Below are positions 52,119 to 59,035 of a stretch of 64,000 bases of DNA, piece by piece. The position numbers and the translations under genes are program-made. How positions within the stretch are numbered: the stretch's first letter is position 1; the number at the start of each line of letters is the position of its first letter. A model generated the notes under the pieces. It saw only the letters and a program-made list of their open reading frames with translations, ran no database searches and had not been told where the DNA came from. Source of the stretch: Anaerolineales bacterium (GTDB lineage Bacteria > Chloroflexota > Anaerolineae > Anaerolineales > UBA11579); the NCBI GenBank assembly GCA_020059485.1, contig JAGVCA010000016.1, positions 115,890-179,889 of the forward strand, in the 5' to 3' direction.

Positions 52119-52745
52119 ATGGATTTAAAATCAATTTTCAACTCGGTCCTTGAGGGGGATGCCGAAGCTGTGCGGACCGGCGTCAATCAGATGCTGGAAA
52201 GCGGCGCTTCGGCAGAGTCGATCCTGCATGAAGCCTTGATCCCGGCGATGGATGAAGTCGGCAAGCGCTTTGAGGAAGGCGACTTCTTCGTCCCGGAGAT
52301 GCTGATCGCCGCGCGCGCCATGCAATCCGGCCTCGGACTGCTCAAGCCCCATCTGGCCGAGGGCGATGTCCAGTCTTCCGGTAAGGTCGTGATAGGCACG
52401 GTCAAAGGCGACTTGCATGACATCGGGAAGAACCTGGTAGCGATGATGCTGGAAGGCGCTGGTTTTGAGGTTGTCGATCTCGGCACCGATGTCGACCCGA
52501 CCAAATTCATTGAAGAGGTCCGTAATGGGGCCCAGATCATCGGGATGTCCGCCCTGCTGACCACCACGATGAACAATATGAAAGCCGTGATCGAAGCCAT
52601 TGAGGATATCGGGATGCGCGAGCAGGTCAAGATCATGATCGGCGGCGCGCCGGTGACCGGCGAATATGCCAAATCGATCGGCGCAGATGGTTTCGCCTCC
52701 GACGCTTCCAGCGCGGTGCGCCTGGCGAAAGAGCTGATGGGCTGA
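52119..52745 (+). CDS. Corrinoid (B12-binding) methyl carrier protein
   Basis: The 208-residue protein has the N-terminal four-helix cap (about residues 10-85) and a C-terminal B12-binding Rossmann domain with the base-off/His-on signature GTVKGDLHDIGKN (His100 as cobalt ligand), then GFEVVDLGTDVDP and IGMSALLTTTMNNMK. This is the MtaC/MtbC/MttC type, which accepts methyl groups from a substrate methyltransferase and hands them to a second one. CAGGAG precedes the ATG. The cognate methyltransferase follows 32 bases downstream. No substrate-specific MtaB/MttB gene is next to it. Confidence 0.93.
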   Translation: MDLKSIFNSVLEGDAEAVRTGVNQMLESGASAESILHEALIPAMDEVGKRFEEGDFFVPEMLIAARAMQSGLGLLKPHLAEGDVQSSGKVVIGTVKGDLHDIGKNLVAMMLEGAGFEVVDLGTDVDPTKFIEEVRNGAQIIGMSALLTTTMNNMKAVIEAIEDIGMREQVKIMIGGAPVTGEYAKSIGADGFASDASSAVRLAKELMG

Positions 52746-52777
52746 ACCGCCTGAGGCATTGAGGAGAACGCCCCCAC

Positions 52778-53629
52778 ATGGAAACCAAGCTCAGTTACAA
52801 AGACAACCAGGTCATCATCAGCCCGGATCAACCGTTCAAGATCATTGGCGAACGGATCAACCCCACCCGCCGCAAAAAGCTGGCCTCCAGCATGGCTGCC
52901 GGCGATTTCAGCCTGGTGCAGGAGGACGCCCGCCTCCAGGTGGCAGCCGGAGCGCACATCCTGGATGTAAATGCCGGTGTGCCCGGCGCGGATGAACCCG
53001 CCCTGATGCGCGGCGCAATGCAGGCTGTGATAGAAGTGGCCGAAGTGCCATTGTGCTTCGACAGCGCCAACCCGGATGCGCTCAAAGCCGCCCTGGAACA
53101 CTACCCCGGCAAGGCATTGATCAACTCGACCACCGCCGAAGAAGAGATGATGGGCCGGATCCTGCCATTGGCCAAGGAGTACGGTGCGGCAGTCATCGGG
53201 GTCATCACTGATGATGCCGGCATCCCGGCCACGCCTGAGGACCGCCTGGCGACCGCCAAAAAATTGATCGACCGGGCCGCAGATTACGGTGTGCCCAAAG
53301 AGGACATCATCATCGACGCCCTCGCCCTGACGGTCGGCGCGGACCACAATGCCAGCCGTGTCACCCTGGCCTCGATCGCCCTGATCCGCCGTGAACTGGG
53401 CGTGAACATCAACCTGGGTGCCAGCAACGTCTCCTTCGGCCTGCCCGACCGGGAATATATCAACACTGCCTACCTGGCGCTGGCGATCGCCAACGGTCTG
53501 ACCACGGCTATCACCGACCCGACCAAGCAGGAGATTTCCCTGACCATCATGGCCTGCGACCTGCTGATGGGCCAGGACGAATATGCCATGCGCTGGATCA
53601 GAGCCTATCGCAAGCGCAACCAGGCCTGA
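52778..53629 (+). CDS. Tetrahydrofolate:corrinoid methyltransferase (pterin-binding, MtgA/AcsE-like)
   Basis: The 283-residue protein is a pterin-binding TIM barrel moving methyl groups between tetrahydrofolate and the corrinoid protein upstream. Motifs: FKIIGERINPTRRKKL, AGAHILDVNAGVP, VPLCFDSANPDAL, INSTTAEEEMMGRILPLAKEYGAAVIGV, NINLGASNVSFGLPDR and ITDPTKQEI. These fit MtgA/AcsE-type enzymes better than dihydropteroate synthase. GAGGAG lies before the ATG. Together with the corrinoid protein it forms the folate side of a demethylation or Wood-Ljungdahl-type methyl transfer. A strong terminator ends the operon. Confidence 0.92.
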   Translation: METKLSYKDNQVIISPDQPFKIIGERINPTRRKKLASSMAAGDFSLVQEDARLQVAAGAHILDVNAGVPGADEPALMRGAMQAVIEVAEVPLCFDSANPDALKAALEHYPGKALINSTTAEEEMMGRILPLAKEYGAAVIGVITDDAGIPATPEDRLATAKKLIDRAADYGVPKEDIIIDALALTVGADHNASRVTLASIALIRRELGVNINLGASNVSFGLPDREYINTAYLALAIANGLTTAITDPTKQEISLTIMACDLLMGQDEYAMRWIRAYRKRNQA

Positions 53630-53653
53630 TCTTCTCCGCGCCCGACTAACGAC

Positions 53654-53687
53654 AAAACGCTTCCCGACAACGGGAAGCGTTTTTTTC
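53654..53687. terminator. Strong intrinsic terminator
   Basis: A 13-bp perfect stem AAAACGCTTCCCG / CGGGAAGCGTTTT with loop ACAA followed by seven T. It separates the corrinoid operon from the convergent TPR gene and has a T-rich tail on the minus strand too. Confidence 0.93.
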
Positions 53688-53702
53688 TTGATCCCTGAGG
53701 GG

Positions 53703-55025
53703 TCAGTCGATCTGAGTGAGCAGCGTTTCCACCTGCTCCAGTAGGTCGGACATCTCGTGCTGGCGGTAGATGGCCGCGGCCTGCTCCAGGTGTTCGCGGG
53801 CCTCCTGCGGCTTGTCCAGATCCAGCAAGGTCATCCCCAACATCACTCCCTGCTCGGCCTGCAGGCGGAATAGCCCCTGCGCTTCTGCCACCTCGATTGC
53901 CTCGCGGGCATACTTCATGGCTTCTTCCAGCTCGCCAAGTTCGGCCTTCACCGCGCTCAACTTGCCGCCAACCTCCGCCAACCGGGGGGCATTCTGCATC
54001 TGGGCAGCAAGTTGGTATGCCTCGGTCAACAATTCTTCTGCCTTCTGCAGATGGCCGCCAAAATAAGCGGCCAGGCCCTGCTGGGCGATCAGTTCCATCT
54101 GCCATTCCCGATCGTGGACTTCCTTCGCCAGCGCCAGCCCGCGTGCCAGGATCGGTTCGGCGCGATCGAATTCTCCCTGTTCCAGTAAATAGTTGCTCAA
54201 GTAGCGAATATTTTCCGCCTCTGCGCCTGGGTCATTGATCTCGCGCGCCAACCGCAACGTCTGTTCGCCATTGAATAAGGCCATCCCCAGATCCGCTTGC
54301 CGGATGCTGAGTTGCGTGAGTTGCTCAAAGGCAGCGAATTGGATGTTTTGGTTTTGCAGCCGAGCCCCAATGTCGAGGGCGTTTTTAAAGTGTTCTTCCG
54401 CCGCGCCGAAATCATCCGAGCCCAGGTAGATCTGCCCAATTGCCACCTGGTACTGGCTGTTTGCTTCCTGGTTGTTCAGGGCTTTGGCAGCCTCCAGGGC
54501 GATCGAAAAAGATTCCATCGCTTTGTGCGGCTGTTCCATCGCCAGGAAGAGACCGCCCATTAACCCTGAAATGTGCATCTCGCGTTGGTTGTCGCCAATC
54601 TCCGAAGCCTGCCGGTAAGCATGCTGCAGGTCTTTGACCGCTTTCTCAGGCTCGCCGATCCCCAGTTGCAGCTTTCCGAGCTGGGTGTAGGCATCAATCA
54701 TGATCGGAATATGACCGATCTTCTCTGCGAGCTTGCGGGACCGGTTGAATGCCTGGAGAGCCTGCCGGGTATTCCCGATCCGGTTCAGACACAAACCCTT
54801 GACTCCCTCCAAACGGGCCAGGTTGACCTGGTCCTGCATTTCTTTCGCCAGTGAAAGCCCTTCTTCCACATTCGTCAATGCCTTGGGCGCATCCCCCTGC
54901 TTCAGGTACAACGAAGCCAGGCGGGTCAGGCTGTCGAGCAAGCCAGGTTTATCCTGCCCGGCGCGTTGTGTTTCGATCTGTTCAAGCAATCCTTGGACAG
55001 CCTGATCTTCCTCTTTGTTCATCAT
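53703..55025 (-). CDS. Tetratricopeptide-repeat protein
   Basis: The 440-residue protein consists almost wholly of TPR helices, with repeated patterns such as LASLYLKQGDAPKALTNVEEGLSLAKEM, AYTQLGKLQLGIGEPEKAVKDLQHAYRQASEI and QYQVAIGQIYLGSDDFGAAEEHFKNALDIG; I count about ten units. There is no signal peptide, membrane helix or catalytic domain. It lies 14 bases after the small membrane protein at the end of the dehalogenase region, so a scaffolding or maturation role there is possible, but no function is known. GGAGAG precedes the tandem ATGATG start. Confidence 0.82.
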   Translation of the reverse strand: MMNKEEDQAVQGLLEQIETQRAGQDKPGLLDSLTRLASLYLKQGDAPKALTNVEEGLSLAKEMQDQVNLARLEGVKGLCLNRIGNTRQALQAFNRSRKLAEKIGHIPIMIDAYTQLGKLQLGIGEPEKAVKDLQHAYRQASEIGDNQREMHISGLMGGLFLAMEQPHKAMESFSIALEAAKALNNQEANSQYQVAIGQIYLGSDDFGAAEEHFKNALDIGARLQNQNIQFAAFEQLTQLSIRQADLGMALFNGEQTLRLAREINDPGAEAENIRYLSNYLLEQGEFDRAEPILARGLALAKEVHDREWQMELIAQQGLAAYFGGHLQKAEELLTEAYQLAAQMQNAPRLAEVGGKLSAVKAELGELEEAMKYAREAIEVAEAQGLFRLQAEQGVMLGMTLLDLDKPQEAREHLEQAAAIYRQHEMSDLLEQVETLLTQID

Positions 55026-55039
55026 GGGGATCTCTCCAA

Positions 55040-55288
55040 TTAAGGTGTTGGTGTGACTGACAACTCGTTGGCTTCCTGGGAGGGCGTCGGTTCCATCTGA
55101 TTCCAGTTCTCATACGCTTCAGGATCGACCTCAAAATTTTCCAAGGTTGGTCGGACAAACGCCGGGTTGGCATCACCCCCATCGCCTAGCAAGGCGTCCA
55201 CCCATTGAAAGGCAACCAGGAGTACAGAGATTGCTACAAATCCGAACAGAAGAATATTCTTCAGCCGGTTTCGGGAGTTTTTCGCCAT
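55040..55288 (-). CDS. Small single-span membrane protein
   Basis: The 82-residue protein has a basic N-terminus, one hydrophobic helix (NILLFGFVAISVLLVAFQWVDALL) and an acidic, Pro/Thr-rich tail that should lie outside the cytoplasm. It overlaps the 3' end of the PceC/NosR-like gene by 28 bases in another frame, with GGAAG before its ATG, so it is probably translated by re-initiation. I do not recognise a family. Confidence 0.6.
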   Translation of the reverse strand: MAKNSRNRLKNILLFGFVAISVLLVAFQWVDALLGDGGDANPAFVRPTLENFEVDPEAYENWNQMEPTPSQEANELSVTPTP

Positions 55289-56493
55289 TTCTTCCAGACC
55301 TCCAATACCCAGCGGCGGACCTCGGTGATCACATCATAAACCGGGTCCAATGGACAGAGAAAATTGCAAAACGGGCGATACATCACCAGGCTGGCAAGTA
55401 CCACCAGGATCAAAAAAATGAACTGAATGGTGGTGCCTTTCAGGTCAAACAATGTGGCAAATGGTTCGTATCCGGCCACGCCCGGCTGGCGCAAGGCCAG
55501 GCCCAGTACCACAGCCGTGAATGCCAGCCCGCGTTGCAACCAGGTGAACAGGTCACGGTATTCGCGCGGTTTGTACAGCCTGGCATTGGTCAATTGCGCC
55601 AGCAGTTCCTGGAATGCGCCAAACGGACAGAACCAGGCGCAGTACGGGTTTTTGGCGTCCACCGTCGTGACGAACAGGATCCCGCCGATCAGGATATACC
55701 AGTACAGGTTGGATTGCCAGTCCGGCCAGAAACCGCTGAGCAGCGAGATCACCATAGAGATCGTAAACGGTGCGGTGTAGATAAATCCGACCACCACCAG
55801 GCCGGTCAGCAGCGTTCCCCAGCGAATACGCTTTTTCCACTGGCTGCTGCGGATCTTATGCCCAAAGTATCCAGCCGTGTACAACCCCAACAGGCTGATC
55901 TCCGGCCAGCCGAACTTGATCGGTTTCTTTTCGGGCGTAAGAGGCGCATCCAGTCCATCCCTGGCGATCAACCGGACCGCTTCGCGGGCCGCGCCAGCCA
56001 CCCCCTCCGCGCTCAGTGTCGCCCCAGAGACCGCATCCACCCCGTTCCCGATCGTCAGGTCAGCGGTAAATTGCTGGCCGGTGAACTGATCGACCAATCC
56101 GGCGTTATCGATCAGGCGGAAAAACCCGGGCGACTCTCGCTGCTGCACCAGATACACGCCGATGATCTCACCGGCGGGATCGATCCCCACCAGCATCTCG
56201 ATCGGCCCGGCATAGCCAGCCGCTTCGGCAGCAGCGGCATAACCGACGATCTCGCCATCCGCATCATATCCCACAAACAGCCTGCTCTCGCTCTCCACCC
56301 TGACCGTCCCGGGCAGGACCTCAGGAACCAACGGCAGTATCTCCACGCCGCTGTTGAAATAGCCGAACAGCCAGGCAACCAGGGCAATGGCGAAACTCGC
56401 CACCAGCACTGCCCGGCGCTGTCGAAGGTCCTTTTGTCTCCGGGGAGCAAGGCCTGGTTCAATATTGGTAATTGCGATCAGGTCTTCGGTCAT
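55261..56493 (-). CDS. Membrane flavoprotein with FMN-binding and NapH/NosR-type motifs (PceC/RdhC-like)
   Basis: The protein has one N-terminal helix, an external FMN-binding domain with the covalent-flavin motif VDAVSGATLSAEGV (Thr near residue 158), then about five membrane helices carrying two CxxxCP motifs, YCAWFCPFGAF (about 288) and FCNFLCPLDP (about 376). This is the plan of PceC/RdhC and NosR/NirI proteins, proposed to pass electrons from quinols to exported reductases. The ATG at 56493 is preferred to the ORF track's TTG six codons earlier. It follows rdhAB on the same strand but behind a terminator-like hairpin, so it may have its own promoter. Confidence 0.85.
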   Translation of the reverse strand: MTEDLIAITNIEPGLAPRRQKDLRQRRAVLVASFAIALVAWLFGYFNSGVEILPLVPEVLPGTVRVESESRLFVGYDADGEIVGYAAAAEAAGYAGPIEMLVGIDPAGEIIGVYLVQQRESPGFFRLIDNAGLVDQFTGQQFTADLTIGNGVDAVSGATLSAEGVAGAAREAVRLIARDGLDAPLTPEKKPIKFGWPEISLLGLYTAGYFGHKIRSSQWKKRIRWGTLLTGLVVVGFIYTAPFTISMVISLLSGFWPDWQSNLYWYILIGGILFVTTVDAKNPYCAWFCPFGAFQELLAQLTNARLYKPREYRDLFTWLQRGLAFTAVVLGLALRQPGVAGYEPFATLFDLKGTTIQFIFLILVVLASLVMYRPFCNFLCPLDPVYDVITEVRRWVLEVWKKWRKTPETG

Positions 56494-56524
56494 GTTCGGA
56501 TTTTCTCTCAATTGATAAGAAACA

Positions 56525-56555
56525 AAGAGGGAGGGATGTTGACACCCTCCCTCTT
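56525..56555 (-). terminator. Intrinsic terminator between rdhB and the flavoprotein gene
   Basis: An 11-bp perfect stem (AAGAGGGAGGG / CCCTCCCTCTT) with a nine-base loop, followed on the minus strand by TTTGTTTCTT. A TATAAT just upstream (minus strand) could start a separate flavoprotein transcript. Confidence 0.72.
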
Positions 56556-56589
56556 CATTATAATCTACGCCAGTCTTTTGCAGCCAGGT

Positions 56590-56796
56590 TTATCCCTTGG
56601 GGGTGCGGACGATCCAGACAACGACGCCTGCGATCAGCAGCACAAAGAATACCACCCAGAAGATCACCGTAGCGGTCGACTGAAGTTCCCGCGCGCTCAT
56701 CAGCGCATTCTGCAGCATAAAGATCTCAGCCAGCAGCCACAACAGCCACAACAGCCATTCTACGACAGGACGAGGTTTGATATTGATCCCAAACAT
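56590..56796 (-). CDS. rdhB: RdhB-like membrane anchor of the reductive dehalogenase
   Basis: The ATG follows the rdhA stop directly (GGAGGGTTAAATG), with the ribosome-binding site inside the last rdhA codons. The 68-residue product has two hydrophobic helices (VVEWLLWLLWLLAEIFMLQNAL; ATVIFWVVFFVLLIAGVVVWIV). RdhB anchors usually have about 90-100 residues and three helices, so this is a short form. Its role would be to hold exported RdhA at the outer face of the membrane. The call rests on position and topology more than on sequence motifs. Confidence 0.8.
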   Translation of the reverse strand: MFGINIKPRPVVEWLLWLLWLLAEIFMLQNALMSARELQSTATVIFWVVFFVLLIAGVVVWIVRTPKG

Positions 56797-58212
56797 TTAA
56801 CCCTCCAATACCGATGCATCGGTGCTGAAACCATATTCCGGCAGATCCAGGTTCCACCACTCTTCCGGGTCAGCCTGAACGCCGTAGCCAAAAGCGTCGT
56901 CCATCGAGCGATAGAAACCGTCCAGGGCCGGCATGGTGGCGATACCGAAGCGCACCCAGTCGTGGATCCAGGCCTTGTCTTCTTTCGAAAACGGACACAC
57001 CGCAAAACAGATCGTGCAGTTGTTGGTGGATGTGCCGTTCCAGTAGGTCATGCACTTGACGGCATCTTCAAACCATGCCTTATGACCGGGGACATTCCAC
57101 CCGCCAGCGATCTGCCAGGTGGGTTCATCCTCGAAGGAGAGGGCTCCGGACGGGCAGGCTTCTGCGCACTTCTTGCAAGATTTGCAGAATTCCATGATCC
57201 CGGCATCGATCGGTTTGTCTTCGGCCAGCGGCAGGTCGGTGATGATCTTGAAAATGCGGACCATCGGGCCGTATTCGGGGGTGATCACCCGATTCATGCG
57301 GCCCATCTCGCCCATCCCGGAGAGCACGGCATATGCAGGGGTAACTGCCAGCGCATTGATCGAGGCTTCACCCAGCGCCTGGTAACCCAGACCGCGCAGA
57401 AATTCCTGCGTCACGCCCTGAGTGCGGCGGCTCCGGCCGTAGGTGGCCAGTGTCGTTTGGCAAGCGGTGTGGGTCGGAGAGCGCCGCAGCGTCTCAGCAG
57501 ACATCTGCATCGCATAGCAGACTACCCATTCACACTTCTTGGGGATATAACGGGCGTTCTCATCCTCGTAGGCCTGCTCTTCATCTGTGAAGATCAGTTC
57601 CTTGCCATCCGGATCATGCGAGTAAATGAACTTGCGGGTGTCATCGGTCAACTTGTGAATGGTAACCGTTGCCGCGCCGAAGTGCCGCATGGCCGCCCGG
57701 AGCATCTTGGCGGCTTCTTCCGGTGTGCCCGTCCACTTGGGAACACCAAGGGTTTCGGGGGTGTCGGCTTTTTGCGGGCCGAGGAAATATGTCTCGCCGC
57801 GCAGGTCCCACATCTGGGCATTGTAGATTGCCTGGTCTTTGTGAGAATAACCCGGTGTGCCGTTCGCGAGGCGTTCGGCTTTCAGTTTGGCGCCGCTTTC
57901 GGCCAATTGTCCGGGCAGGTCTGCCCCGCCGTGGATGCCCAAACCAGGACCGCGCACGGTCACAGTCTGCTCGCTGAAGCGCTCGTACACATTGTAGTCG
58001 ATCTCGGTGGTCGGCTCGTCAACCGTCTTCACCCACCAGGGGCGTTTTGGTCGGCCGGCCGGGTCTGAGAATTCCGCTTTCGACATCTTTCGGGCGGCAG
58101 GGGCGCTCTGGGGAGCGGCGGCAGTCGTCGCAACTGCAGCTGTACCCAGACCCAAACCCGCCAAACGCAGGAATTCCCGACGGCTAAGCTTTCTCTTCGT
58201 TTTATCTTCCAT
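56797..58212 (-). CDS. rdhA: Reductive dehalogenase catalytic subunit
   Basis: RdhA is a corrinoid/Fe-S enzyme that removes halogens from organohalides as terminal electron acceptor. The start at 58212 (MEDKTKRKLSRREFLRLAGLG) is set by AAGGAG nine bases upstream and exposes a Tat signal RREFLRLAG, so the protein is exported folded. Two 4Fe-4S motifs are present: CKSCKKCAEACPSG (about residue 341) and the CxxCxxxCP of NCTICFAVCPF (about 397) with an extra upstream Cys, as in the family. Length 471 is typical. With rdhB directly downstream, this looks like the respiratory type. The substrate is unknown. Confidence 0.93.
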   Translation of the reverse strand: MEDKTKRKLSRREFLRLAGLGLGTAAVATTAAAPQSAPAARKMSKAEFSDPAGRPKRPWWVKTVDEPTTEIDYNVYERFSEQTVTVRGPGLGIHGGADLPGQLAESGAKLKAERLANGTPGYSHKDQAIYNAQMWDLRGETYFLGPQKADTPETLGVPKWTGTPEEAAKMLRAAMRHFGAATVTIHKLTDDTRKFIYSHDPDGKELIFTDEEQAYEDENARYIPKKCEWVVCYAMQMSAETLRRSPTHTACQTTLATYGRSRRTQGVTQEFLRGLGYQALGEASINALAVTPAYAVLSGMGEMGRMNRVITPEYGPMVRIFKIITDLPLAEDKPIDAGIMEFCKSCKKCAEACPSGALSFEDEPTWQIAGGWNVPGHKAWFEDAVKCMTYWNGTSTNNCTICFAVCPFSKEDKAWIHDWVRFGIATMPALDGFYRSMDDAFGYGVQADPEEWWNLDLPEYGFSTDASVLEG

Positions 58213-58263
58213 TGTACAAATCTCCTTGCAGACCATGAGTAGTGGCAGTGGTCTATCACCATC

Positions 58264-58269
58264 ATGATA
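58264..58269 (-). promoter_or_regulatory. Candidate -10 box of rdhA
   Basis: TATCAT on the minus strand, with no convincing -35 at 17 bases. This is the picture of a promoter that needs an activator; repeated boxes lie just upstream. Confidence 0.4.
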
Positions 58270-58291
58270 GCAAAGAGCATTAATTTTGTAT

Positions 58292-58353
58292 GTCAGGGGA
58301 AACAAGCGATCAAGGTCAGGAAATCCACCAAATCATGTGGGGTTTTTCCTGAC
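58292..58353. promoter_or_regulatory. Three GTCAGG(A/G)(A/G)AA boxes upstream of rdhA
   Basis: GTCAGGGGAAAC at 58292, GTCAGGAAA at 58315 and its inverted copy TTTCCTGAC at 58345, centred roughly 40, 62 and 92 bases before the predicted rdhA start. The 22- and 30-base spacings are near whole helical turns. They probably bind a regulator, most simply the LuxR-type response regulator encoded next door. The last two could also form an RNA stem, but no T tract follows. Confidence 0.5.
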
Positions 58354-58372
58354 AAACGGTTCAGGCAGGGAT

Positions 58373-59035
58373 TCAGTCTTTCAAATTATCAAGGATCCCC
58401 AATTTGACCGCGAAACGGACCATCTCGCTGCGGTGCTCGATCTCGAGCTTTTCGAAGGCCCGTTGCCGGTAGGTGTCCACTGTCTTGGGGCTGATGATCA
58501 GTTTATCGCCGATCTCCCGGCTGGTGAACCCCATCGCGGACAGTCTGAAAACCTCTTGTTCGCGTTCGGTCAGATCCTGGAAGCGGATCTCCTCACTGGT
58601 GCCTTCTTCCACATAGGTCGCGATCAGCGCGGTCGCCGCCACCGGATGCAGGTAACGTTCTCCGGCATGGACCGTACGGATGGCATCCAGCAGGCTTTCA
58701 TGGGTAGTGGATTTAGGCACATAGCCATCGGCGCCGGCTTCGATCGCATTAATCACAAATTCCTTGCTGGAATGCATCGACAGGACCACAACTTTCATCA
58801 GAGGCATCTGCTGTTTTAACTGGCGTGTGACCTCGATCCCGCTGATATCCGGCAACCCCAGGTCCACGATCGCGACATCCGGCGAGATCGAAGCGACCAA
58901 TTCAACCGCCCGCTGCCCGGTAGCCGCCTCGCCGACCACGGCCAGGTCCGGCTCGGATTCCAACAGCAAGCGCAGACCATCGCGCAGCACCTGATGGTCA
59001 TCCACCAGCATCACCCGGATCCTGTCAGATCGCAT
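58373..59035 (-). CDS. NarL/LuxR-family response regulator
   Basis: The 220-residue protein has a receiver domain (VMLVDDHQVLRDGLRLLL, phospho-acceptor Asp58 in VAIVDLGLPD, and the Lys of DGYVPKS) and a C-terminal LuxR helix-turn-helix (LTEREQEVFRLSAMGFTSREIGDKLIISPKTVDTYRQRAFEKL). It overlaps the histidine kinase gene by 11 bases, so the two form one two-component system. The position just upstream of rdhA suggests it controls dehalogenase expression, a common arrangement in organohalide respirers (inference). Confidence 0.93.
   Translation of the reverse strand: MRSDRIRVMLVDDHQVLRDGLRLLLESEPDLAVVGEAATGQRAVELVASISPDVAIVDLGLPDISGIEVTRQLKQQMPLMKVVVLSMHSSKEFVINAIEAGADGYVPKSTTHESLLDAIRTVHAGERYLHPVAATALIATYVEEGTSEEIRFQDLTEREQEVFRLSAMGFTSREIGDKLIISPKTVDTYRQRAFEKLEIEHRSEMVRFAVKLGILDNLKD

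Noticed and set aside
55147-58068. 973-residue plus-strand ORF across the dehalogenase genes
   Set aside because: It is antisense to rdhA, rdhB and the flavoprotein gene, all of which have clear domains and ribosome-binding sites; long antisense ORFs are expected in GC-rich DNA.
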